From contig CM064697.1 in the NCBI GenBank assembly GCA_032717465.1, positions 763,001-827,000 of the forward strand: 64,000 nt of DNA. Direction: 5' to 3'. The translations under genes and the position numbers were made by a program. Of the stretch, positions 12,523-24,445 are shown in pieces; the stretch's first letter is position 1, and every line of letters starts with the position of its first letter. Below the pieces are notes generated by a model that saw nothing but the letters and a program-made list of their open reading frames with translations, ran no database searches and was not told the origin of the DNA. Source of the stretch: Coenobita brevimanus (Eukaryota > Arthropoda > Malacostraca > Decapoda > Coenobitidae).

Positions 12523-12554
<32 letters not shown>
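12200..12554 (+). mobile_element. tRNA-derived SINE, family S1, copy 1, with poly(A) tail
   Basis: The RNA polymerase III B-box GGTTCGAATCC is intact at 12252-12262. An A-box-like region lies near 12207-12222. A tRNA-unrelated body of about 260 bp follows, then a 29-base poly(A) tail at 12526-12554. Body landmarks shared with three other copies are ACCCCCGCTAAT, CATGTATTCAAT, GTGGGTGTTAGC and GTGGTGACAT. The tRNA-like head and A tail are the classic SINE plan; mobilisation would need a partner LINE. Confidence 0.88.
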
Positions 12555-12609
12555 CACGGGAGACGAACGCGATAACTATCAAGCCACCGTGACTCACCAT
12601 ATCGATAAA

Positions 12610-12667
12610 TTGCCTCTCTTTCTCTCTATCCATTTATCTGTCCGTCTGCCTGCCTGCCTGTCTGTCC

Positions 12668-12699
<32 letters not shown>

Positions 12700-12790
12700 A
12701 ACTACCTATCTGTTAAGCTATCTGTCTATTTATCTACCTGTCCATCCATCAGTCTATGTGTCTATCAATCTATTAATCTGTGTGTCAGTC
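12610..12790. repeat. Degenerate CTGT/CTAT tetranucleotide repeat
   Basis: TCTG, CTGC and TCTA units with substitutions, best preserved at 12660-12700. The frames of 100 and 86 codons across it are repeat translations. Confidence 0.9.
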
Positions 12791-12997
12791 CTATTTAATG
12801 TTTCTATCATTATCAACCGTCTCATGATCATTTCAACTCCAATACTCTTTTCTAGGATAAATCAAGAGATTGTGTTTGACTATGAGCGAATCACAAAAAC
12901 CTCAGAGCGTTCATACTTGTACCTCCACCTCTCACGACCTGCACGTCTCTTGTATTCCATTCCACCCAAAGCCAGGGTGTATAGCAATCGGGGAAGT

Positions 12998-13060
12998 GTG
13001 AGTCATAGGAGCCTCTAAGTGTTTATAGGAGTGAGTCATAGGAGCCTGTAAGTGTTTATT
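12998..13060. repeat. 33-bp tandem duplication
   Basis: Two copies of a unit starting GTGAGTCATAGGAGCCT, at 12998-13030 and 13031-13060. They differ at one internal base and in the last bases. Each contains TGAGTCA, the AP-1-type bZIP palindrome; a functional role is unproven. Confidence 0.85.
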
Positions 13061-13202
13061 GGTGAATCCTCAAAGTTCCTGGCACTAATTTCCCTACGGA
13101 GTTGTTCATACCGCCTTCCCCATGACTCACCACCATCACCACCTTTGTACCACGTCCTTCCTAATTGCTCTCGGTCAAGGGAAAGCGTGTAGGTGATATA
13201 GG

Positions 13203-13555
<353 letters not shown>

Positions 13556-13660
13556 AGAAGAACCCTAACTCCTCTTTCACCACCGACCCACCACCACAAA
13601 CCTTCGTAGTACCATGTCTCTCCACTTCGTTCTTGGTCTTACTCTTCTCCAACCATCCCA

Positions 13661-13663
<3 letters not shown>

Positions 13664-13716
<53 letters not shown>
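13664..13716. repeat. (CT)n microsatellite
   Basis: About 53 bp of CT dinucleotide. Confidence 0.96.
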
Positions 13717-13723
<7 letters not shown>

Positions 13724-13846
13724 GTTCCATACGGACGTTGTCACACACGATTAGCGATAATTTTCCGCCGAGATCAGATTAATGAAGTAAAAATTCAACA
13801 GCGCATCGATGAAAGTATTACTGGTACCAAATGAACTATCTTTCTG

Positions 13847-13874
13847 GCTACTGCTACTACTACTACTACGACTA

Positions 13875-13910
<36 letters not shown>

Positions 13911-13911
13911 A
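13847..13911. repeat. (CTA)n trinucleotide repeat
   Basis: CTA/ACT repeat with CTG, CGA and CCA interruptions; a short (CACT)n follows at 14055-14070. Confidence 0.92.
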
Positions 13912-13919
13912 TCTACCTT

Positions 13920-14929
13920 TCAGGGTTATATTCACCTTAACTACGCCTGCCGATAATTCTACTACTCACTGATTACCTCAAACTATCATCCCAGGTAATA
14001 CTACAAGTGAACTATCTTTTCCCGGTACTGTCCTACTCACCAATCAATATCCACTCACTCACTCACTCACACTCTTACCTGTTAATATTCCTACTCGAAC
14101 CTGAACTCTTTTTTACGGTAATATTACTACTCAAAATTAACCTTAACTATCGTCCTTGGTTTTTACTGCTGCATACTAACTGCCCTAACTGTCTCTCCGT
14201 GTAATATCACTCGTCTCATTACCAGATACCTTCAATACCCCTCTGGCCATTAAAATACACTCCAATAAAGAGTATGTTGTGTTAAATGCGCCAAGGTATG
14301 ATATATGACCAGCCACCGCCCCAACATACCGAATATCATACAGGATTATATGGCAGGGATGAAGAATTGTAGCCTTGTACGTGGAATGTGGTGGCGCAAC
14401 ACGGAATAACAGAAACGGGAAGATTACAAATAGAAAGGAAGAGGAAATAGAAAAGAAAGGACGAAAATACAGAAAATATAAGAAAAGAGTCCATATAAAA
14501 TCCTGTTTATGAAAGATCCTTATCAATTTTTGCGATGAACAAATCTCCATTACAGTTAAATATTATCACAGATTGTTTTGTTGTTCATATTTTGTTATTC
14601 TGTTATTCACTCTGGATTGATTGCTAAGTGTTTCGTAGCTGTATAAGCGAAGGCAACCGGATATAAAAGATACACGGGTCCTATACACGGCGTAAACTTG
14701 TTGGTACTCAGACTCAGAGAGAGAGAGAGAGAGAGAGAGAATCCACAACTAAGTCCCAGGAAACTCGCTGTACTATATGTAACATGAATTCCGTTGCCGC
14801 GTGCCGACAACAATTTTAAGGGGAGGGCGCATAGTCACCGGGACATTCCTTGCCCCACCTCGCTCCCCCACGTCTTCTAGGTATTCTTATCAATCAGTCG
14901 TCAAATTCTGATGGCTAGCGATGTGGAAT
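13920..14929. other. AT-rich interval with a (GA)n, no gene recognised
   Basis: (GA)n at 14715-14740. A 121-codon minus-strand frame (14185-14550) has hydrophobic Phe/Leu stretches but no recognisable family. A gene cannot be excluded but is not supported. Confidence 0.4.
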
Positions 14930-15140
14930 CTAGTGATGTTTGAGGGTTTTTATCAGTAATTTGGTGGTACTATTTAGGAGTCAGTAATTTAGCGAGTTTC
15001 TATTAAATATCCCTTTCTATATAAGTGGTGTCGGCATTTTAGCAACACTGAAGACAAGTTAGCAATATTATAGCAATGTTATAAGGGGTTTATCAGTATA
15101 TTAGCGATCTTCTAGAGTGTCAGTAATTTACCCGTAAATC
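14930..15140. repeat. Degenerate AT-rich repeat around CAGTAATTTAGCGA
   Basis: The motif CAGTAATTT or TTAGCAA recurs at irregular 30-50-bp spacing (14955, 14981, 15045, 15110 and nearby), and again weakly at 15430-15510. An old, decayed tandem repeat is the simplest explanation. Confidence 0.45.
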
Positions 15141-15599
15141 CATTTTAAGCTAACTTGACATAAATTTGCCTCTTCATCTTGAATACTGATTTCTGTCAAG
15201 AGGTTAACAATAACGGTATAATAACATTGCTAGTCACGAAGATGTGCTGTGGAAAGGACATAGCTCTGTGGTATTCTTACTCTGGCATTGAGCTATGTGA
15301 TACAGGCTGCAAAAGGATGAAAATCTAGGACAGGTGTAGGTGAAATGAATATAACAGAGTAGAGATTAATATTTGTACCCACATTCTAGAGGCTGATTTA
15401 ATATTATTGTGTTATCCTAGACACTTTCATCAACAGTTTAGCGACAGTCTTGAGATCTTAGCATGTATCTAAAGGCTTCAGGAATTTCGTGTACCTATCG
15501 GCATTCTTGCGCCCTAGGATGTAACAGGTAGACGCACATGTTTCTGGGAAGGAGGCAAGGTGAGGGGAGAAGGGCTGGGAATGGGGGTGGGGTGGAGTT

Positions 15600-16600
15600 A
15601 TGTATGGTGCTGTGGCCGGCATAACAGTGAGCTGGAAGTACTACAGGTGATATATTTCTTCCACCAAGCGAGGTACTTCTCGCCTGCCTCCTGGAAACAT
15701 TAGTGCAACTGTTAACACTGTCATTCCCTTGATGCCGCCATAACAGATCGGTCGAACGCTGTCATTACTATATTTTGTCGCCAAACAGGATACTATAAAT
15801 CTGACACTTGAAAACATTGGTTGAATAATGGACTGTGTTTTCCATGATGTATGATTTTATGGCCAACGTAACAGTCACGAACATTATGTACTGTGCTGTC
15901 AGAAGAGATTTTTTGCACCTGCCGTCTGGAAATATTAGTGCAGTCGTGAAATATGATTTTCTGTGATAAATGTTTGTCCTGCCAACATAAGTAATAAGCG
16001 GTGGCATCAGTATACAGGGTGTTCCATATATTACGCATCTCATTTCTCTTGCTTTGTGCGGATGTGTCAATCAGCGTTACTAACGACTACCCTGCATGAT
16101 TTTCTACTTCCCATAACCCTTATCATATTTCTTAGTGTCTGCATCTTGTCGTTCATTGATTGCATGATTTAACGAAGTGGGTAAAGTATCTGGGCTGCTC
16201 ACACCGACAGAGTTGGGCGTCCCCCTAACACACAAGATAGTAGAGTGCAATATATGGGCCACTTTGTATAGTTCAGACACGGCACACCCACCGCCTGGAC
16301 ACATGGGTGTAACCATGGATTGTGTTTTTCCTACGCGTGTGCCTGTCTGGCCAGCATGACAGGCAGGTGCAAATACCGATATATTTTTGGCGCCAAACAA
16401 GATTTTCTACACCTGCCACCTGGAAATTGTAATGGAACCATGAACCGCATATTTTCCATGTCGCATGCTTGTCTGTCCAGCACAACAGACACTCGCTAAC
16501 ATTAATATATTTTACCGCCAGAACGACATGCTATAGTACAGTATTACACACATGCCGCCTTGACAGCATTTTTTCCATGATTTAGCTGCGAGAAGTATTG
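15600..16600. repeat. Decayed satellite with a unit of about 120 bp
   Basis: The signature CACCTGCCGCCTGGAAA, in variant forms, starts at 15683, 15801, 15916, 16284, 16409 and 16548. The spacings are 118, 115, 368 (about 3 x 122), 125 and 139 bp. Between signatures a common order holds: GTGTTTTCCATG, then TGTCTGGCCAGCAT or similar with AACAGAC, then ATATATTTT with CGCCAAACA. The middle of the array (16030-16270) is barely recognisable. Overlapping frames of 60-100 codons (15768-16485) are not genes. Confidence 0.8.
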
Positions 16601-17077
16601 GTGATATCATTGGCCATACCTTTTCCTTGCCTGTATAGCTTCAGTATTTGTGAGATGTAAGTTCCACCCATTTCGACTCCCAGTTATAAAACATTCAGCC
16701 TCTAATTAACACATGTATAATAACGATACAAACTACTCGACTGGTTAACTCTTAGACGACGAGAGGCCACTACAAAGCTGAATAACTTTGTGTAGCCGTA
16801 GCATAAATAATCTCTTCAGCACTTCTCACGTGCTGAAAGAGTTTGTTGTCTGGTATTCTAAGTATCTTAAGTCCTTCCCTCAACCATGTCTGACCATTAC
16901 TTTAAAATTTAACTTACAGAAACACATTAGACTGCATTAAAAAAAAAAAAATGGAAATATGTACGAATGATCCCTACAGCCCCTGGAGCCTCTTTTTCGC
17001 TTTGTTCTAGCCGATGTCAGAGTCTTTTCTTCAACTTAGGCCAATCCTCCGTAGTGATGGGTTAGTGAAGACAGTAC
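16601..17077. other. Non-repetitive interval, no gene recognised
   Basis: Only a short poly(A) at 16938-16950 stands out. Confidence 0.4.
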
Positions 17078-17170
17078 CTAGAGCCTCCAGTTCAGAGGCT
17101 GTCCAAAGATGAATATATTCACCTGAAGATGGAAACAATCTGATTAAAAAAAAAGACGTCATCGTAGGAG
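17078..17170 (+). mobile_element. M1-family element, decayed
   Basis: CTCCAGTTCAGAGGCTGTCC, ATTCACCTGAAGATGGAAAC and AAAAAGACGTCATCGTA follow the family order. Terminal CCCC/GGGG motifs are lost. Confidence 0.5.
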
Positions 17171-17449
17171 AGAGATTAGTAGCTGTGAATATATGTGTAT
17201 GGTAGTTGAAGGAGCCTGCCATCCACTCATATGATGTGGTGCAACCTTTTGGTGACTGCATTGAGCAACAGGTCAAAGTATTTCCTGCATCCTAGAAAAC
17301 CGCATGCAAATCTGGATGGTAACGACTGGCGGTTTAGTGGCTTAAGACATAACATTAATTTGTAGTAGATTTTTTATTTTACTGTTGATTCTGCCGAGTT
17401 CTTAAATTTTATCAGTATTATTTATTAATTTATTATTTATTGGGGCCCA
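17171..17449. other. AT-rich interval
   Basis: Nothing recognised; 17360-17440 is very A/T-rich. Confidence 0.4.
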
Positions 17450-17760
17450 ACAAACTTGAAGTCTGAAGCTGTCATTAGCCTTTTTGTACATCTGCCCCTG
17501 ACTGGGCTAGTGAATGGGGCAAAACAAGATTCGATTGATGGATGGATGGATGGAACCGTAAGCGCGTCAAACTGGCCCACATTCCACCACCTTGATCCCA
17601 TTCCGAGGACGTCAGTCCGATTCCGTCCCGTGAGCCATGTAGAAGCAAGCAAAGGCCTGGTCGCGGGACTGACGTGGCGTGCAACCCGAGGCGACATTTC
17701 CATGAAGCGTGACGGCCGGGGTTGAGGGAGCGCCAGATTTGCATGCCTAATGGTCCGACT
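17450..17760. mobile_element. Candidate retroposon 3' end: hairpin plus (GATG)n, next to a CpG-rich block
   Basis: A hairpin at 17492-17520 (CTGCCCC ... GGGGCA) is followed by CAAAACAAGATT and (GATG)n at 17537-17556. The same order, hairpin then a short A-rich spacer then GATG tail, recurs at 45372-45424. This suggests a common retroposon 3' end. To the right, 17557-17745 is unusually rich in C, G and CpG for this window. The overlapping frames (88-89 codons, both strands) have no recognisable domain. Confidence 0.5.
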
Positions 17761-18370
17761 TGGTGTGAAGGACGGCGGTTCGTGTCGCCTGCAGTGTGTG
17801 TGTCGAATCGGGAGTTTTATTACTTTTTGTACCTTTTTTATTAGTTTTCGCTTATTTTTGTCTTAAGTTTCTGTTTTGTGTGTGTGTGTGTGTGTGTGTT
17901 TTTTTCCTTGTCGGATTTATTTAGACTCTTTCTGGATTTGTAATGGTACTTGTTTGAGGGGCGGTTTATGCATTCTGGAGTGTGTGGGTTCGTTTTCATT
18001 TCTTTAATCGCTTCTTCCTTCTTTGGAGATCTTGCGGCTATATTTTTCTGTCTATATTTGTTTGGAAAAGGTCCGGCGTGGTATGAGGTGCGGTTACAAG
18101 GTCTTCAGCGTGTGCGTTTGGTGCCTTTGTATGGGTTTTGGTTGGCGTTTCTTATGAGGTTGTATGGTAGTCTTTTATATGGGAGTGTTTTGGTTTGACT
18201 CTGCCTTTGAGACTCTTTTTTAATGATCAGACTTGCAGAGTGAGAGTGCGGGAATTTTCTCTTCTGGGTTATCGTTGTTTTGTTGTTGTTTTGTTGTGGT
18301 TTTTGGCTTGCGTGTTTGTTTACGTTTGTTTCTGGAATTATCTGTGGATCTTGTTCGTACTAAACCGACC

Positions 18371-18443
<73 letters not shown>

Positions 18444-18590
18444 ATGGTAGTTTTTTCAAGTTTACATTCACTGTGCTTGCATGTTTTGGCCGTGTCTGTT
18501 GTTGCATATTCTCATTCATATGCTGATGTGTTGGATTGTATTCTGGTTGATGATGATGATGATGAAAGATGATGATGATTTTAGTTGGCA
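17761..18590. repeat. G/T-rich tract with (GT)n and (GAT)n
   Basis: The plus strand is strongly T/G-biased. It holds (GT)n at 17876-17899, (GT)n at 18375-18441 and (GAT)n at 18549-18577. Hydrophobic frames of 82, 97 and 125 codons (17950-18572) are Phe/Leu/Val/Cys-rich because of the base bias. They could imitate membrane segments but carry no recognisable family signature. Confidence 0.8.
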
Positions 18591-18749
18591 CGGCTCGCAA
18601 ACTCTCTTCTTCAGCAATTTATATTACACATTACACCTTAAACTATAACTGAGTCACAGTATGTCAGGATTTAAAAGATATGAATGACAAGAAAATGTTA
18701 AGCCGTACGAAGCAAAATAAATCGCTATGGAAGAGGAGCTAAGAAATCT
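18591..18749. mobile_element. M2-family element, diverged copy
   Basis: The left arm has CTCTTCTTCAGCAATTTATA and CACATTACACC. The right arm, read backwards, begins GGAGATTTCTTAGC and contains AGCGATTTATTTTGC. Both match the M2 terminal repeats. Length is about 159 bp, with an AT-rich centre. Confidence 0.6.
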
Positions 18750-19391
18750 CCTACATCACAGAGAATACCCGTCATTGTCTTCCCCTCTGTTTAGCGTCAC
18801 GTCATTGTTTGTTTTCTTCTTACTTATTTTGATTTCTTCGTAATAATCGATCTTCACGTGGAGGTATGCACGTTCTGCCCATGCATACCTGGTGCATAAT
18901 TTCTAGTTTCTCGTCGTCTGGAGCATATTTCTTCAGGACGCTTTGTAATTCTCTGCTTTATCTCTGTTTTATTGCTTCCAAGTCTGTATTATTTTTCTGC
19001 TCAGCTCTCTGTTCCTAAATTCAACCTGTATTCTCTGCCTTAGGGTGGATTTCTCATTGCCTTAGGAGTTTACAGCACCTCCTCCTCACGCATATATTCT
19101 GTACACTGCGCCATACTGTCCTGCTGTTATGTTACTGCAGGAAACTATGTCGGTATTGGAAGGAGTATGTAACATGCAAAGAAGAAACTATAAATTGTGT
19201 TGTATGGAAAATAAAAAAACTAAGAAAGGGATGGTGCGAAGTTTCCAGAGTCAGGGAGGATGTGACTCTAGGCTCTATATCTGTGCAACTGGTCAGCTCT
19301 GGTACACTCCCAAGTCAGCCCTTCCTCCTGCCTATGACCTCCAGTGTTTTAAATGCAATGTGTTCAGTGTTCTTTGAATTAAATGACCCCG
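18750..19391. other. Non-repetitive interval, no gene recognised
   Basis: An 82-codon plus frame (19129-19377) shows no known domain. No further structure seen. Confidence 0.4.
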
Positions 19392-19522
<131 letters not shown>

Positions 19523-19648
19523 TGTAAGGAACAAAATATGCAAATATGCTGGTTTCCTCTTTTGGCCTCTTATGTTTTCCTTACAAAAATGGTGATGCTG
19601 GTGAAGGCCTTGTGATTCCTCAGTATTTTGCATTTCACCATGACGTCC

Positions 19649-19746
19649 TTAACCCCTCAAATCTGATGACATTGTTTTATTATTATTGCTACAGAAGAGA
19701 CGATCTGACGCGGCGTAGGGAAGATAATTGATATTGAAGATGTTAA
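19649..19746 (-). mobile_element. M1-family element, left partner of an inverted pair
   Basis: Opens TTAACCCCTCAAATCTGATG, continues TTATTATTGCT and GAGACGATCTGACG (complement of the core), and closes GATGTTAA. The minus-oriented copy stands head to head with the next one. Confidence 0.7.
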
Positions 19747-19756
19747 GGAAGACTAA

Positions 19757-19850
19757 GTAACCCCTCCACCCCGAATAATATCTCTAAGTAAAATTGTCCG
19801 GGAGTAACAAAAATAGACCAGAAGAGACGCCCTCGAACTGAAGGGGTTAA
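19757..19850 (+). mobile_element. M1-family element, right partner of an inverted pair
   Basis: 94 bp from GTAACCCCTCCACCCCG to GAACTGAAGGGGTTAA. The inner part has AAAATTGTCCGGGAG and ACAAAAATAGACC. Together with the previous copy, the outer ends form a TTAACCCC / GGGGTTAA palindrome over 202 bp. Confidence 0.75.
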
Positions 19851-20039
19851 AATACGAGAGAAAGTTTGGGATTCATGCACCCCTCTTACTCCCTCCACCA
19901 CGTCCCTCCTCGTCCCTCTTAGCCCCTCCGTCACCATTAAGGCCACGGAGGTGAAATCTGGCAAGTTGTGAGCGTAGAGTTTTATGAGTTTCACCTTGCA
20001 ATACCACTGATTTTTATTCTCTCTCATATTCTCTTTTGA
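19851..20039. other. Short non-coding interval
   Basis: Covered by the start of a 114-codon minus-strand frame (19743-20087) that also runs through the M1 element. A gene is therefore unlikely. Confidence 0.4.
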
Positions 20040-21080
20040 TTTCGTACGGTACAGTTTTTTTGTTCTTACTTTCCTTTCTTTTCTCACTTCTTTTTTTTTT
20101 ATCCTGATGATTTTCTCTTAACATTTCTACATATTCTTTTATCTCGCTTTATCACCGTAATTCCTTATCCTTTACAATTTTCTTGCTCTTTGACTGTACC
20201 TGTATTTCTCAAGGCTTCTTATTTTCTCTTCACTGCCTACTTTATGCTTGTAGTCTCTCATACTTTTTTCTCTCACGCTTTTAAATCTCTCTCTTTTTTT
20301 TCGTATCCTGCTTCCTGATTTTCCCATTTTCTTCTCAATTAATTTTGCTTTTTTACTGATCCCTGCTTTCGCTTATCGTCTTACATTCCTTTTCTAGTAA
20401 TTTCTTTGTATCAATTTTCTCATTCTTATTTTACCTTTCTGACTTTGCTATCTTTGTCCATTTCCTCACTATTCCCTCCTTCGTTTGTTTTTCCATTCAT
20501 TTTTTTTCCGTCATTGCAGTTCTTCCTCCCATTCTCCTGCTGTTGTTTGGTTACATATTTTGGAATTCCAGTCATCTCCCTTTTCTCATTTCTTCCTTTC
20601 CTCTTCTATCCCTTCTGCATTTACTGTAGCCTCTCTTCTTACTAGTTCCTTCTTCCGTCATTCCTTCCTGATTTCTCTGTTCTGTTTCTTATCTTTCATC
20701 TGCTGCGTCCGTCTTTCGTCTATCCTTTCTGTCTCTTCTCTTTTCTCTCCCTGTTTCTTCTCCTCTCTCCCGTTTCCCATTTCCTCCCACCTTCCTGTTT
20801 TTTTTCTTCCTGTTTTCTTCTCCTCTCTGCCTCCTCCCGTTTCCTCCCTCCTTCCTGTTTCTTCTCTTCTCTTTGCTACTCTCCCCATCTGTCTATCTTT
20901 CCTCCATCAGTCCTTGCTTTCATTCCTCTTCTCTCTGCTGCTTCCCCCTTTCCTCACTCCTTCCTGTTTCCCCTCACCTGCCTCTTCTCTTATCTCGACT
21001 GCGTTCCTCTCTCTCTCTCTCTCTCTCTCTGTCCTCCTCCTCCTCAGTTACTCGACACCTTATAATGATCCTTTTTTCCC
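20040..21080 (+). repeat. Pyrimidine-rich tract
   Basis: About 1 kb of C/T-biased plus strand. At 20751-20875 a unit around CTGTTTCTTCTCCTCTCT recurs with about 45-60-bp spacing. (CT)n lies at 21006-21030. The 202-codon frame (20485-21093) is Ser/Phe/Leu/Pro low complexity and is rejected as a gene. Confidence 0.8.
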
Positions 21081-21209
21081 GCTGATTATCTAGCAATATA
21101 TCCTCTTTCCCTTGATAAATCTCCTTCTCAAAGATTGGGTGTGCTGTATCGACTCCGCGCATTCTGTCTCTATTTCGTTGCTCTGTTAAGGGGCCTCTTT
21201 CGCCTGTGT

Positions 21210-21210
<1 letters not shown>

Positions 21211-21245
<35 letters not shown>

Positions 21246-21276
21246 TTAGTTCCTTTCTTCTGACTGATCCCTTCAG

Positions 21277-21308
<32 letters not shown>
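21211..21308. repeat. (GT)n and poly(T)
   Basis: (GT)n at 21211-21244 and a 30-base poly(T) at 21279-21308. The poly(T) could be the A tail of a minus-strand retroposon, but no matching body was identified to its right. Confidence 0.9.
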
Positions 21309-22149
21309 CACCGCAGTGTTGCATCGCTTTCTGTGCTATCGCTTTATTGCTGTATATTTTCGCTGTAACACTGAACTCTGCAGTTTTGATTTCTCTACGT
21401 AGATATCTTGCCATTACAGTGGGCATGCAGTATTTGTCTGTCCACACATTCTCACCGTTTATTTATTTATTCATTTTTTCTCAGTACTGACAGTCCTTCA
21501 TGTGGCTGAAACAGTCTTCTTCCATCTGCTGCTACCTGCATATGACCTCCATTCTTAAATGTAAATTATCTAAACAACTCGTGTAATAAATGTAGTATAC
21601 TGTGCAAAAAAGATCGACTAGCAACAAGATGTAACACTTTCTAGTTCTTACAGAGTTAATAAATAAGAGTAAACGCTATGTACTCGAACCGTATGTCCAG
21701 GGGTCTGCGCAGAAGGAGTCCCGAAACGTCGTTTTATCGGTACAAGACACCCTACAATGCTAGAAAGATGCAAATGGGGTTTGGTCTGCGTTCCCGTCTT
21801 CAGGATATTTCGTCGCAGCACTGTAGCCATCACTATAGCCTTCCACGAGGTGAGACAGGGAACAGAAGCTGTAGGATGGCCCAGTGGGGCTTCATCCCTC
21901 ACACTGACTGCTTCAGGGATGCTTGGTGGGGCTTGTCTTCGTGCAGTTCTTTCTTCAGAGGTGAATGACTGAAGGAGAATCAGAAACCTGTCTCTCTGGC
22001 AGCTCCGGTGAGAGACGTATTGTCTGCTGGTGATATGACACGGTGCCCTAGTGGCAGGAGGCTGAATCGGAGCAGGTAGGAGAGCCTTGATAAAGGAAAA
22101 GGGATCCAGTTCGTTCTCCCTGCCTAAGTCCTTGCCCTAGTTATTTATT
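21309..22149. other. Mostly non-repetitive interval, no gene recognised
   Basis: 21660-21970 has normal base composition and is open for 84-96 codons on both strands. I recognise no domain; this is the kind of stretch where a diverged exon could hide. Confidence 0.35.
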
Positions 22150-22488
22150 TATTATTTTTTTTTTTTATGTGTTCGACTCTGGGCATGGATTCTATAGCTC
22201 GTTCCCTGAGAGCCAGCATTCCTCCTACGTACTATACTCCTCGACATGTCACCACTTCGGCGCTAACACCCACCGTCCGAATTTAATATATGCTTGGGTT
22301 GACACATAAAAAACTAGTGTACTGATATAAGCGGGGGTACTTTTACGACAGGTTGGCGGGTCTTATGGTAGATCAATAAAGTCTCTTTTACCGAAATACA
22401 GATCCTTAATCTGTTCCCTGCCCCAACCGGGATTCGGACTTGGGTCCATTGAGACTGCACGCCACCTAGCTGCCTACTCGGCCATCGG
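22150..22488 (-). mobile_element. tRNA-derived SINE, family S1, copy 2
   Basis: Read on the minus strand it opens with a near-canonical A-box TGGCCGAGTAGG (22473-22484). A decayed B-box AGTCCGAATCC follows. The shared body is present (complements of ACCCCCGCTTAT, GTGGGTGTTAGC and GTGGTGACAT), ending in an A tail seen as poly(T) at 22155-22166. The A-box resembles those of tRNA-Leu/Ser. Confidence 0.87.
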
Positions 22489-23164
22489 TGTTGGTTGTTG
22501 ACAGGTTACCATGACGTCTCTGAATACTTGATAAAACATAATAGTCCGAGAACGGGCTTTATTCCAGATCGTGTAAGGCCTTGCTTAGCTGTCACTCAAT
22601 CTGCAGTGTTCTTTCGTTCTGTGCTTCACCAGGATGCACTTCGGGAAGGCTTATGATTTTTGCCTTCATTTAATAATTTATCCTCCTAAAGGAACAACTC
22701 ACGAAAGCTTTAACCTTCGATTCTTTCTTTCTGCGTAAAAGAAAATCTTCCCCAATGCTTTGCTTACTATTATTCTATCCTTTTTGTTCCTTGCCATCAC
22801 TTCTTTCTACGTCTCCCATGCCCCTCTCTTGCTCTTTCGCGTCTCCGTCCCCCGCCTTCTCCTTCCCGTTCACCTCTCCCTCTTTCCTTGTCTCCTTACC
22901 CTATCCTCTCCCTCCCTCCACGCCTCTTCCCCCAGCCACCTCATAACGGCTGCGGGTCAAGGCTGGGACGTAAACAAATCCAAGGTTTCCGTCAGCGCCT
23001 TAACATATATGAGTCAGCGTGAAGGTCGATAAGGCTTTAGTTTAACATGCTTAACTTTTATTTATTTTTTTTTTATAATGGATATTATGGTAGATCAGAC
23101 AGAGAGAGAAAAATTAACTGAGGCATACAGTATATATATTTAGTTTGCTTGTTAGTTAGTTATA

Positions 23165-23166
<2 letters not shown>
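22489..23166. other. Interval with a short pyrimidine tract, no gene recognised
   Basis: 22755-22950 is C/T-biased and gives 63-90-codon low-complexity frames. The rest shows nothing recognisable. Confidence 0.4.

Positions 23167-23195
<29 letters not shown>
23167..23195. repeat. (GA)n microsatellite
   Basis: Short GA run. Confidence 0.95.
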
Positions 23196-23197
<2 letters not shown>

Positions 23198-23261
23198 AAC
23201 ATGTATACTAGCAACATGAGTACCCAGGTGACGTACCATAAATTGAACACGTTTCAAGGGC

Positions 23262-24109
<848 letters not shown>

Positions 24110-24393
24110 GTATAATTAAGATGTAGGTGTTTGCATGCCGGAAGCTATATAACACCTGGTGACGTATTGATTGAGTGACCCTGAGTCAGTGTTACCCTGG
24201 AAGTATTGCTTTAGTGCTTAGTGCCTTTACTACAGTATCACCTTTGCTTTATTACTGGTAACTACTGACGGTTCGGTTTTTAGCCATATTTGTTGTCGTT
24301 CCTTTATTACTGATAATTAAACTTTTGTTTTTCAGCTATTTTTATTTGTGTGTCGTAAACTATTCATTATCTTCTAATATACTATAGCAGTAG

Positions 24394-24445
<52 letters not shown>

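Noticed and set aside
18195..18572. 125-codon hydrophobic frame resembling a small membrane protein
   Set aside because: T/G-rich composition plus an internal GT microsatellite explains the Phe/Leu/Val/Cys content; a second frame is open in parallel.
21279..21308. Poly(T) as the tail of a minus-strand retroposon
   Set aside because: No SINE or LINE body could be matched on its right side, so only the homopolymer is reported.
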